This document shows, in pieces, positions 48,323 through 56,227 of a stretch of DNA of 64,000 nucleotides. Source of the DNA: Psychrobacter sp. JCM 18900 (GTDB lineage: Bacteria; Pseudomonadota; Gammaproteobacteria; Pseudomonadales; Moraxellaceae); the NCBI RefSeq assembly GCF_904846625.1, contig NZ_CAJHBL010000007.1, positions 91,874 through 155,873 of the forward strand, given 5' to 3'. Both the position numbers and the translations under genes were made by a program. Positions within the stretch are counted from its first letter, which is position 1. The number at the start of each line of letters is the position of its first letter. The notes beneath the pieces are model-generated. The model saw nothing but the letters and a program-made list of their open reading frames with translations, searched no databases and was not told where the DNA came from.

Positions 48323-49240
48323 ATGAATACGATATTCCATCCCTCATCGCGCAAAAATCCTTTGTTTGTAATGTCGCCACTAACCAAAGGCTATGTGGCG
48401 ATGAGCGTCGTATTATTGATTTGGTCAGGCTTTGCGTTGACTGTACGAGCGGTTGGAGCATCGTCGCTAACTATTGCCGATGTCATGCTTATTCGCTTTA
48501 GTGTACCGCTGGTTTTGTTGACTCCTTGGGTACTCTCTAGTTTGAATGAAGTCAAAAACATAAGACTGCCAGATATCATGTTCGTTTTACTTGGTGGCGT
48601 GCCTTTTCTTTTATTAGCCGCTTTTGGTGCAAGTACAGTGCCAGCAGCTTACGTTGGTACTATTTTGACAGGTACGCCAGTCTTCTTTGCCGCAATATTG
48701 TCTTTTGTTTTTTATCGCCAGCGAATATCATTAAGAAAATTTGCCGCATTAATTCTTATTCTCTTCGGTATCGCTACTATGATTGGCGGGCGTGCACAGT
48801 CAATACCTAATAGTCTTCTGTACGGTGTGGGGTTATTACTGATGGCAAGCCTGATTTGGGCGGGTTATACCTTAGGGTTAAAAAGCACCAAACTGAGTCC
48901 AATAGCTATCGCGATCGTGCTCTCTTATACCTCGTTTTTTCTGACATTGATGATGGTTCTGTCTGGTATCGTGGAGACGAATATAGGGTCTGTATCTTTT
49001 GATGACGCGCTTCCGTTTATCCTAGTACAAGGACTTGGTGTAGGGGTAGTATCAACCATTGCGTTTTCTTATGCGGTTAAACAGCTAGGCTCCATTCGTA
49101 CCTTATTACTTGGCTCTTTGTCACCCGGATTAACCGCTATACTGGCTACGCTGATACTCAATGAGTCTCTATCAGTTATTATGATATGCGGCATCGTACT
49201 CAGTACCATTGGTGTCATTTTGTCCAATCGAGCGCAATAA
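48323..49240 (+). CDS. EamA/DMT family transporter
   Basis: The 305-aa protein has ten membrane segments in two EamA repeats of the drug/metabolite transporter superfamily. The first repeat has SVVLLIWSGFALTVRAVGASSLTIADVMLIRFSVPLVLL (about residues 28-66) and the second begins at about 155. Such proteins export amino acids or other small metabolites. It follows a 147-base divergent promoter region and is probably the first gene of a three-gene group. The substrate is not determined. Confidence 0.86.
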   Translation: MNTIFHPSSRKNPLFVMSPLTKGYVAMSVVLLIWSGFALTVRAVGASSLTIADVMLIRFSVPLVLLTPWVLSSLNEVKNIRLPDIMFVLLGGVPFLLLAAFGASTVPAAYVGTILTGTPVFFAAILSFVFYRQRISLRKFAALILILFGIATMIGGRAQSIPNSLLYGVGLLLMASLIWAGYTLGLKSTKLSPIAIAIVLSYTSFFLTLMMVLSGIVETNIGSVSFDDALPFILVQGLGVGVVSTIAFSYAVKQLGSIRTLLLGSLSPGLTAILATLILNESLSVIMICGIVLSTIGVILSNRAQ

Positions 49241-49258
49241 ATTAATTAAGGAAGTATC

Positions 49259-50437
49259 ATGATGTTAGATAATATGCCTGTTATCAATGGTGATCCACTG
49301 TGGGCATTGTTAGGTAGGTTTCGCGCTGACCAGCGTAAAAATAAAATAGATCTATTGGTTGGTGTCTATCGAGATGAGCATGGCAATACACCTGTGATGA
49401 AAACCGTGCAAGACGCAGAAATCCATCTTGCTCACCAAGCGCATTCAAAGGCTTACGGCATGTTATCGGGTAACGCTAATTTTAACCAGCAAATGGCAAA
49501 ATTTGTACTGGGTGACAGTCCAAGTCTAAAAAACCAATGCACGATTCAGACGGTTGGGGCATCAGGGGCGCTACGACTCATTGCTGACTTTATCGCCACG
49601 CTCTCTCCAGATGCAACCGTTTGGATCAGTAACCCTGGCTATATCAATCATCGTCCGCTGATGGAAGGTGCTGGGTTAACGATTAATACGTATCCATGGC
49701 AAAATAAAAATGGTCAGTTAGATATTGATGCGTGTTTTGCCGCGCTAGAAAAAGCAAAAGAAGGAGACGTGTTGTTATTACATGCGTGCTGCCACAATCC
49801 TACCGGTATAGATCCTTCTTTAGAGCAGTGGCAACTGTTTTCTGATAAATGTAAACAGAAAAATATTGTCCCGTTTATTGATATGGCGTATCAAGGTTTT
49901 GGCGATGATCCTGATACCGATGCTGCAGGTCTTCGTCTAATGATCGAAGACGCTGACTTTGCATTTATCGCCGCCAGCTGTTCAAAAAATATGGGGCTGT
50001 ACAACGAGCGTACGGGTATTGCTACGGTGATGACGACGAACCATGAGCGTCACGCAGATATACAGACACTTTTAGAAACCATCACACGTGCCAACTATTC
50101 TATGCCGCCCAATCACGGTGCCGCAGTGGCTTCTTATTTGCTAGACAAACCAGACGCTTGGCTAGTCGAGCTGGCAAGCTACCGTAGTAGGGTAGATACT
50201 ATTCGCCAAGCATTAGGCGCAGCATTAAAAGATAGGGGTGCACCTGCAGAGTTTTTGGATATTTCGCATCAAAAAGGCATGTTTTCTCTATTACCGCTAA
50301 CAGAGAGTCAAATGCTCATGTTGCAAGATGAGTTCGCTATCTATGGCATGCCAAATGGCAGAATCAATATTGCCGGTTTGAAAATGACGGAAATCCCTCA
50401 ACTAGCGGACGCTATCATGTCGATTATTTCACGTTAG
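49259..50437 (+). CDS. Class I aromatic/aspartate-type aminotransferase
   Basis: The 392-residue PLP enzyme shows DLLVGVYRDEHGNTPVMKTV (about residues 31-50), KAYGMLSGNANFNQQMAKFVLG, the HNPTGIDPSLEQW motif (about 179-191) and the lysine in SCSKNMGLYNERTG (about 243). The pattern is that of the AspC/TyrB group. Adjacent ATGs at 49259 and 49262 are both possible; an AAGGAAG site lies 4 or 7 bases upstream. It lies 18 bases after the EamA gene. The preferred amino acid is unknown. Confidence 0.87.
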   Translation: MMLDNMPVINGDPLWALLGRFRADQRKNKIDLLVGVYRDEHGNTPVMKTVQDAEIHLAHQAHSKAYGMLSGNANFNQQMAKFVLGDSPSLKNQCTIQTVGASGALRLIADFIATLSPDATVWISNPGYINHRPLMEGAGLTINTYPWQNKNGQLDIDACFAALEKAKEGDVLLLHACCHNPTGIDPSLEQWQLFSDKCKQKNIVPFIDMAYQGFGDDPDTDAAGLRLMIEDADFAFIAASCSKNMGLYNERTGIATVMTTNHERHADIQTLLETITRANYSMPPNHGAAVASYLLDKPDAWLVELASYRSRVDTIRQALGAALKDRGAPAEFLDISHQKGMFSLLPLTESQMLMLQDEFAIYGMPNGRINIAGLKMTEIPQLADAIMSIISR

Positions 50438-50462
50438 AGAATAATCTTTATAACTCAGTGCA

Positions 50463-51131
50463 ATGGTTTTATCTATTAATTGCCACAGCAAGAAGGACAC
50501 GATTATTTATACTTTATATTGGGACAAGGGTGGTGCCAATATGGCCACCCATGCTGTCTTTGAGGAGCTAGGCGCGTCTTATGAAATGATAGAAATAGAC
50601 CTGTCTAAAAACATGCAAAAATCAGCTGGATATCTAGCCATTAACCCAAATGGTAAGGTACCTACGTTAGTGCATAAAGGACAGGTTGTTTATGAGTCTG
50701 CGGCAATTTTAATGTATGTGTTAGATCAACAACCAGAGTCTGGGCTAGCACCTAATATAGGATGCCCTAAGCGCGGTGTCTATTACCAGTATTTGTTTTG
50801 GATGTCTTCTACACTGCAAGAAGCCGCTAATCACTGGGCACATCCCGAGCAGTACATCAGTGACGAGCACAATTTGCAGCAAGTGAAAGATAAAGCGAAT
50901 GATGTGCTAACCCACTGCTGGGATATTATTGAAAAGGGATTGGCGAGTCATGGTCCATGGTTGTTAGGCGATCAATTAAGTGGGGCTGATTTTCATTTAT
51001 TTATGATTGCTCACTGGAGTCAGCGATATGCGAGTCGAGCACAGGATTGGACACACCTAAACGCACATTATCAAGCCATGCTAAACCGTGCCTCGATACA
51101 AGAAATGATGACACAAGAAGGGTTGTTGTGA
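50463..51131 (+). CDS. Glutathione S-transferase family protein
   Basis: Up to 222 aa. The N-terminal thioredoxin-like part has TLYWDKGGANMATHAVFEELGASYEMIEIDLSKNMQKS and GKVPTLVHKGQVVYESAAILMYVLDQ, the C-terminal helical part has WLLGDQLSGADFHLFMIAHW. ATG 50463 gives a 14-residue extension (MVLSINCHSKKDT) that GSTs lack and has no ribosome site, whereas AGAAGGA at 50491-50497 stands 7 bases before an ATT at 50505, so the true start may be the non-standard ATT just before YTLYW. It is the last gene of the Lrp-controlled group. Confidence 0.8.
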   Translation: MVLSINCHSKKDTIIYTLYWDKGGANMATHAVFEELGASYEMIEIDLSKNMQKSAGYLAINPNGKVPTLVHKGQVVYESAAILMYVLDQQPESGLAPNIGCPKRGVYYQYLFWMSSTLQEAANHWAHPEQYISDEHNLQQVKDKANDVLTHCWDIIEKGLASHGPWLLGDQLSGADFHLFMIAHWSQRYASRAQDWTHLNAHYQAMLNRASIQEMMTQEGLL

Positions 51132-51218
51132 TCTGTTCATATGTTCAACTAAAAGATATTGGATGACTGGGTTAGAAGTACTGAATGCAACGCTTCTATT
51201 GAATGTAATAAATGTATT

Positions 51219-51360
51219 TTATATCAAGCTACTGATCCGCCGCATCTCGTCTAAACGTCCACGTTTTATTATCGGACGCGTCTTCACAGTAATAATATCC
51301 TGCCAAATCAAACTGCTTTAGCTGTTCAGCACTTCACTTTATATTGACCATTTTCTCACC
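51219..51360 (-). pseudogene. yaaA 3'-end fragment 2, with internal deletion
   Basis: On the minus strand, about 112 bases match the end of yaaA and its immediate downstream sequence (53302-53415) with roughly 92% identity, then about 70 bases are missing and the match resumes for about 30 bases (53480-53508). The fragment has frame-breaking changes and no start. At about 51360 it passes without a gap into a second copy of the groEL downstream segment. Confidence 0.85.
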
Positions 51361-51363
51361 TTT

Positions 51364-51457
51364 CTCGATGAATCGCGTTTCGCTAAAAGTATGATTTTGT
51401 CATAAAGTCTATTTGGCTATTAAAAGTTCTGTTATCGAAAGATAGCAGGACTTTTTT
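51364..51457 (+). repeat. groEL downstream segment, second copy, with terminator
   Basis: Matches 46630-46724 with about 91% identity, including the terminator stem AAAAGTTCTGTTATC and GATAGCAGGACTTTT (51422-51457). It follows the yaaA fragment directly and probably terminates the GST-like gene's transcript now. The level of divergence is the same as that of the adjoining yaaA fragment. Confidence 0.85.
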
Positions 51458-51612
51458 GTGTCTAATTTTAATGGTGAGTTTCTTTTAACATGTACTACTA
51501 TATATGCTATTATTTGAATATATAATGGAATGACATTTTACTTAAAAGGAGTTTGGACACGTGTTGCGGATCAGAATGCGCAAAATATCGTGTGCCATTT
51601 AATGTGATCACG

Positions 51613-53217
51613 ATGAAGAAGATTAGACTTGGAATCCTTGTAGAAGATAAGACCTTGGCGTGGTACAACTTTGAACCACTTAAGTCATTAGTGGATGAAG
51701 GAGTTGTCGAGGTTTGTATCGCTATTCAACGAAATATAAAACAAAAACGCAGTGTACTAAAGTCTATTCCCCTAATTAATCAAAAAATATTCTCTTCTCT
51801 TTCTCGAACTAAGAGTAATGCTAAACATTATTCTATCCACGACTTATCAGAAAATGGCTCAATGTCTACTATCATGTCTATACCGAAGCAGGGTGAGTAC
51901 ACTGAAGAAATTGAAGATTCAGTGATTGAGAAAATCGAAGCTGCGGATTTAGATTACCTGCTTAATATTGGTTTCGGAGCGCTGACAGGAAAAATTTTAA
52001 GTATTACAAAAAATGGCGTGCTTTTTTTTCATTATGGCAACAATGCAATACAACATGATAAGCCTACGTTATATTGGCAGTTTGCTGAACAATGGGAAAG
52101 TAGCGTCGTTACTTTGCAATTATTAAATGAACACCTTAATGTAGATAAAGTAGTAGGGGAAGGTTATGGCACGTTATTTTACTGGGATTATAACTTAACT
52201 AAGCGTAAGTCAAATGGGATAGCAGCATCGATATTATATTGGTACTTCCACAGGAATAGAGTTGGAGTTAATACCGGAAAGTCTATCAAGACAACTGACG
52301 AACACACGGTTCATCATAAACCTGACTTATCAATGACCATCAAACACTTACCTAGATTCTTAAAATACTATACTGTCAAAACTTTTTATAAGAGTTTTTA
52401 TCTCAATCAGTGGAGCCTCTTTATTGGATCTGTTGATCAACCAATACACACATACACAGAGATACTGCCTGCGAAAGGCTGCTTTTGGGCTGATCCCTTT
52501 TATATTGAACACGACTCAAGACGTTACATATTTTTTGAAAGCTTGAACTATAAAGAGAATATTGGTCGAATAGAGTGGATAGAACTAAATAAAAACCGTC
52601 AAATTATTGACACTGGTCCCGCAGATTTAGGTATTAGCACGCACTTAAGCTTTCCCAATGTGTTTGAGCATAAGGGTGCGGTATATATGATTCCAGAAGC
52701 TGCAGATACTCATTGTATCAACTTATTGAAGGCAGTAGATTTTCCCCGAAAGTGGAAGAAAGTTAAAGAGTTAGTTTCGGGCGTTCAGGCAGCAGATAGT
52801 GCAGTCATAGGGCACAATGGATTATGGTATCTTTTTACAACGCATGGTTCAGTGTCAAATATGACAATAGATTTAGAGCTGCATATCTATACTTCTGACA
52901 GCTTAGAATCAGATAACTGGGTCATTCATCCTTGTGCACCTTTCAAGATTGATGTGCGTGGCTCACGACTAGCGGGAGCACTATTTCGAAAAAATGGTCA
53001 GTTATTTCGCACTGCTCAAGATGGAACCATTAGATACGGGCGTAGGATTGCTTTGTATCTAGTAGAAGAGTTGACACTGACCTCTTATAAGGAAACCTTT
53101 GTACGTTATATTCAACCGGACTGGGAGACAGATATTGATCGTCTCCATACCTATAATGTTTATAATGCAACAGTGGTACTTGATGTATCAAGGGATAAGT
53201 TGCGCTTTAGAGTATAG
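51613..53217 (+). CDS. Formyltransferase-like / beta-propeller glycan transferase
   Basis: The 534-aa protein (ATG 51613, MKKIRLGILVEDKTLAWY) has two parts. Residues about 1-250 resemble a formyltransferase-like Rossmann domain with DYLLNIGFGALTGKIL and GVLFFHYGNNAIQHDKPTLYW (about 115-156). Residues about 270-534 form a five-blade beta-propeller as in glucosamine inositolphosphorylceramide transferase N-terminal domains, with KGCFWADPFYIEHDSRRYIFFESL and HLSFPNVFEHKGAVYMIPEA. Such genes are usually in surface polysaccharide clusters; here it is an orphan in a mosaic region. The start has no good ribosome site; an AAGGAG at 51546 lies too far up. A TATAAT is at 51521. Confidence 0.7.
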   Translation: MKKIRLGILVEDKTLAWYNFEPLKSLVDEGVVEVCIAIQRNIKQKRSVLKSIPLINQKIFSSLSRTKSNAKHYSIHDLSENGSMSTIMSIPKQGEYTEEIEDSVIEKIEAADLDYLLNIGFGALTGKILSITKNGVLFFHYGNNAIQHDKPTLYWQFAEQWESSVVTLQLLNEHLNVDKVVGEGYGTLFYWDYNLTKRKSNGIAASILYWYFHRNRVGVNTGKSIKTTDEHTVHHKPDLSMTIKHLPRFLKYYTVKTFYKSFYLNQWSLFIGSVDQPIHTYTEILPAKGCFWADPFYIEHDSRRYIFFESLNYKENIGRIEWIELNKNRQIIDTGPADLGISTHLSFPNVFEHKGAVYMIPEAADTHCINLLKAVDFPRKWKKVKELVSGVQAADSAVIGHNGLWYLFTTHGSVSNMTIDLELHIYTSDSLESDNWVIHPCAPFKIDVRGSRLAGALFRKNGQLFRTAQDGTIRYGRRIALYLVEELTLTSYKETFVRYIQPDWETDIDRLHTYNVYNATVVLDVSRDKLRFRV

Positions 53218-53247
53218 GACCTAAAATGTTTAGTAGTTGGAGAATGA

Positions 53248-53286
53248 AAAACCCATCATAAGTTTCGGCTTATGATGGGTTTTTTA
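53248..53286. terminator. Bidirectional intrinsic terminator
   Basis: AAAAACCCATCATAAG and CTTATGATGGGTTTTTT form a perfect 16-bp stem with loop TTTCGG, between the transferase gene and yaaA. Confidence 0.92.
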
Positions 53287-53311
53287 TAATTGTGACTCAT
53301 ATTATATCAAG

Positions 53312-54124
53312 TTACTGATCCGCCGCATCCCTTCTAAACGTCCACGTCTTATCATCAGACGCGTCTTCACAATAGTAATATCCTGCCAAGTCAAACTGCT
53401 TTAGCTGTTCAGCATTGGTCAGCTTATTATCAGCAGCATATTTCACCATTAGTCCACGGGCTTTTTTGGCATAAAAGCTAATCACTTTGTATTGACCATT
53501 TTTCTCGTCTTCAAATCGTGGCGTGACGATATCTGCCTTCAGTGCTTTCTTTTTTACCGCCTTAAAGTATTCATTAGAAGCTAAATTAACCAATGTTTTG
53601 TCATCGCTGTCAGCCATACGCGCATTGATAACGTTAGTCACTTCCTCACCCCAAAACTCATAAAGATTGTCACCGCGCTCATTTTTCAGCTTGGTGCCCA
53701 TCTCTAAACGATATGGCTGGATCAGATCTAGTGGCTTTAGTACTCCATACAGTCCAGACAAAATACCTAAGTGCTCATTGACATAAGTAGCGGTATCTTT
53801 GTCCATATGATACATATCAAGTCCAGTATAGACATCGCCATCGAATAAATAGCCTGCAGGCTTAGCGGCATTATCAGAGGCATCGTTAGTAAATGGTTGC
53901 GCTTCGCTCCAATGCCATTGTTGATTGCGCGTAGCATTAAGCTGAGCCAAATCGTCAGATATACTCATCAATTCTTGTAGGTCAACGGGCTCTTTTGACT
54001 TCAGTACTTTCATCAATTCTTGTGAGCGCTCGATTAGCTCGGGCTGACTATAATAGTTACCTAAGTTTAGTGGTATAGCGTCTGTTTCGTTCAGAGATTT
54101 TGCAGGGGAAAGCAAAAAATACAT
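53312..54124 (-). CDS. yaaA: YaaA peroxide stress resistance protein
   Basis: YaaA lowers the level of free iron under hydrogen peroxide stress. The 270-residue protein begins MYFLLSPAKSLNETDAIPLN, has the family core YLFDGDVYTGLD (about residues 97-108), HLGILSGLYGVLKPLDLIQPYRLEMGTKL (about 125-153), and ends VISFYAKKARGLMVKYAADN then DLAGYYYCEDASDDKTWTFRRD. It is the intact copy of which two broken 3' ends lie at 47563 and 51219. Confidence 0.95.
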   Translation of the reverse strand: MYFLLSPAKSLNETDAIPLNLGNYYSQPELIERSQELMKVLKSKEPVDLQELMSISDDLAQLNATRNQQWHWSEAQPFTNDASDNAAKPAGYLFDGDVYTGLDMYHMDKDTATYVNEHLGILSGLYGVLKPLDLIQPYRLEMGTKLKNERGDNLYEFWGEEVTNVINARMADSDDKTLVNLASNEYFKAVKKKALKADIVTPRFEDEKNGQYKVISFYAKKARGLMVKYAADNKLTNAEQLKQFDLAGYYYCEDASDDKTWTFRRDAADQ

Positions 54125-54621
54125 GGTTATTCCTTATTATAATGAGTCGATGACGGGTTTTTTCGAGTGTCAAGTATTCTTATTATACGGTATGCATGGG
54201 TGGAACTTGACTTCACCTTGCTTACTTTATGTTTATTGACGTTATATTTTTAACAAAAAGATGGATTTAGAATTAGGAAATAAATGAATGTAGGCCCGTA
54301 TCTATAAGGCTTAAGCGTTTTTTGGAAAAATAAAAGGCTTTAATATACCAACAAAAAGTATGCCAATGGTGTAAATACCTAAATTTTTATTTTACTTGTG
54401 GGTCATCATTAGACAATGAAACTTGACGAACGATATCTCTATAATAAAAAGGCATGATGGTAAAGTAGCTATCATTTATTAAATTGATAACCTTTGGTCG
54501 CTGTAATGGATTAATCATGATCAAAGGGTTTTGTCCCCTGTGCTTTTTAGATGTGCGTTGAGGGTATTAAAGGTAGTCGTGAGACGTAAATATAGTCATT
54601 GGACGTAAGTAAGGAGACGGT
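54125..54621 (+). other. 497-base region upstream of pntAA
   Basis: No gene is apparent. It should contain the divergent promoters of yaaA and the pnt operon. Near 54489-54530, CCTTTG and CAAAGG flank a small palindrome (GATTAATC) and are followed by TTTT, a weak hairpin in the leader. GGAG precedes the pntAA ATG. Confidence 0.4.
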
Positions 54622-55773
54622 ATGAAAATCGGTGTAATCAGTGCAGATATCACGAGCGAGAGCCGTGTAGCCATAACCCCAGACGCAGTCAAAAAATTGC
54701 GTAAACTTGGGTTTGAAGTCGTCATTCAGTCAGGTGCAGGCCAAGCAGCATACTATGCTGATGAGTTGTATCAGGCTGCGGGCGCCGACATTGCCAGTAG
54801 TCGTACCGAGGTGATTACCCAGTCTAAGATTATTACCACCGTCAATGACCTACCAGCTGAAGCCACTGAAAGCTTGTCGTCTGGTCAGATTGTCATTGGT
54901 ATGCTTGACCCGTATCGCAACACTCAGCTTGACACTTATGCAGCCAAAGGCGCGACAGTCTTTGCAATGGAGTTATTGCCTCGCACACTGTCACGCGCAC
55001 AAAATATGGACGTATTGTCATCACAAGCCAACCTTGCTGGTTATAAAGCCGTATTGCTCGCGGCCAATGAGTATTCGCGTCCTTTCCCGATGTTTATGAC
55101 TTCAGCGGGTACGGTTAAGCCAGCCAAAGTCGTTATCCTAGGTGTTGGGGTTGCAGGTCTACAAGCGATTGCGACAGCAAAGCGTTTGGGTGCAGTGGTA
55201 GAAGCCAGTGACCTACGTCCGACCGCTCGCGAGCAAGTGGAATCACTCGGTGGTAAATGGCTTGATGTGCCGATGAGTGCAGAGGAGGCTGAAACAGCCA
55301 AGTCTACCGGTGGTTATGCATGGACGCCATCAGAGCAATATGTCAAAGATCAAGCGGCTGTCGTGGACAAAGCATTGAGCAACGCTGACATCGTTATTAC
55401 CACGGCGCAAATCCCTGGTCGTAACGCACCGCGTTTGGTACATGGCGCAACGCTTGCCAAAATGAAAGCAGGTTCCGTACTGATCGATATGGCGGCTGGC
55501 ACAGGTGGTAACGTCGAAGGCAGTGTGCCTAACGAAACCATCACCACAGACAACGGCGTACGTATCGTTGGTGCCGCCAATATCCCATCTATGCTAGCCG
55601 CACAGTCTTCAGATTTGTATGCCAATAACCTTGTTAACTTTATTACGACATTGATTGCACCTGCTGGCGATGATGCATCGGCTAGCTTGGCACTTAACTT
55701 AGACATGGAAGACGAGATTCAGGGCGCACTGGCAGTGACACATGACAGTCAGGTACGACTAGCCAAACGCTAG
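54622..55773 (+). CDS. pntAA: NAD(P) transhydrogenase, alpha subunit part 1
   Basis: This is the NAD(H)-binding domain I of proton-translocating transhydrogenase, which makes NADPH at the expense of the proton gradient. The 383-aa protein has MKIGVISADITSESRVAITPD at the start, the alanine dehydrogenase-like core VVILGVGVAGLQAIATAKRLGAVVEASDLRP (about residues 170-200) and TTAQIPGRNAPRLV (about 260-273). The alpha subunit is split: the membrane part is the next gene, as in Rhodospirillum-type and Moraxellaceae enzymes. Confidence 0.94.
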   Translation: MKIGVISADITSESRVAITPDAVKKLRKLGFEVVIQSGAGQAAYYADELYQAAGADIASSRTEVITQSKIITTVNDLPAEATESLSSGQIVIGMLDPYRNTQLDTYAAKGATVFAMELLPRTLSRAQNMDVLSSQANLAGYKAVLLAANEYSRPFPMFMTSAGTVKPAKVVILGVGVAGLQAIATAKRLGAVVEASDLRPTAREQVESLGGKWLDVPMSAEEAETAKSTGGYAWTPSEQYVKDQAAVVDKALSNADIVITTAQIPGRNAPRLVHGATLAKMKAGSVLIDMAAGTGGNVEGSVPNETITTDNGVRIVGAANIPSMLAAQSSDLYANNLVNFITTLIAPAGDDASASLALNLDMEDEIQGALAVTHDSQVRLAKR

Positions 55774-55846
55774 TTTGAACAGTCTATTACCACATATTTT
55801 GTCACTACACATTTGCCAGTAATGAATAAATTTTTAGGAGGATTAG

Positions 55847-56227
55847 ATGATTGCCACTATTTTAGCTGCAGCGCCAGCCGGTGCGGCCATGAGTAGCACA
55901 CCATTTGTAGCGATTTTCACTGTATTTGTGCTCGCTATTTTTGTCGGATACTACGTGGTTTGGGGCGTGACGCCTGCATTACATACGCCATTGATGGCGG
56001 TAACCAACGCTTTATCAAGTATCGTCATCGTGGGTGCGATGCTACAGACCGTCACGATTGATGGTTCAATGTTTACACCGACCAGTTTGCTTGGTGCCTT
56101 CGCGGTATTTTTAGCCAGTATCAATATTTTTGGTGGCTTTGCCGTGACTGAGCGTATGCTTGCAATGTTCAAACCGAAAGTGAAAAAAGCACCAGTCGCA
56201 ACCACTGATGCCGGAGGTGACGCATGA
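55847..56227 (+). CDS. pntAB: NAD(P) transhydrogenase, alpha subunit part 2
   Basis: A 126-aa membrane protein, the C-terminal transmembrane portion of PntA as a separate gene. It has four helices (FVAIFTVFVLAIFVGYYVVWGVTP, HTPLMAVTNALSSIVIVGAML, LLGAFAVFLASINIFGGFAVTERML, and a first one near the N-terminus) and a short basic tail. The motif TPALHTPLMAVTNALSSIV is conserved. Its last four bases overlap the pntB start (ATGA), so coupled translation is likely. Confidence 0.94.
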   Translation: MIATILAAAPAGAAMSSTPFVAIFTVFVLAIFVGYYVVWGVTPALHTPLMAVTNALSSIVIVGAMLQTVTIDGSMFTPTSLLGAFAVFLASINIFGGFAVTERMLAMFKPKVKKAPVATTDAGGDA

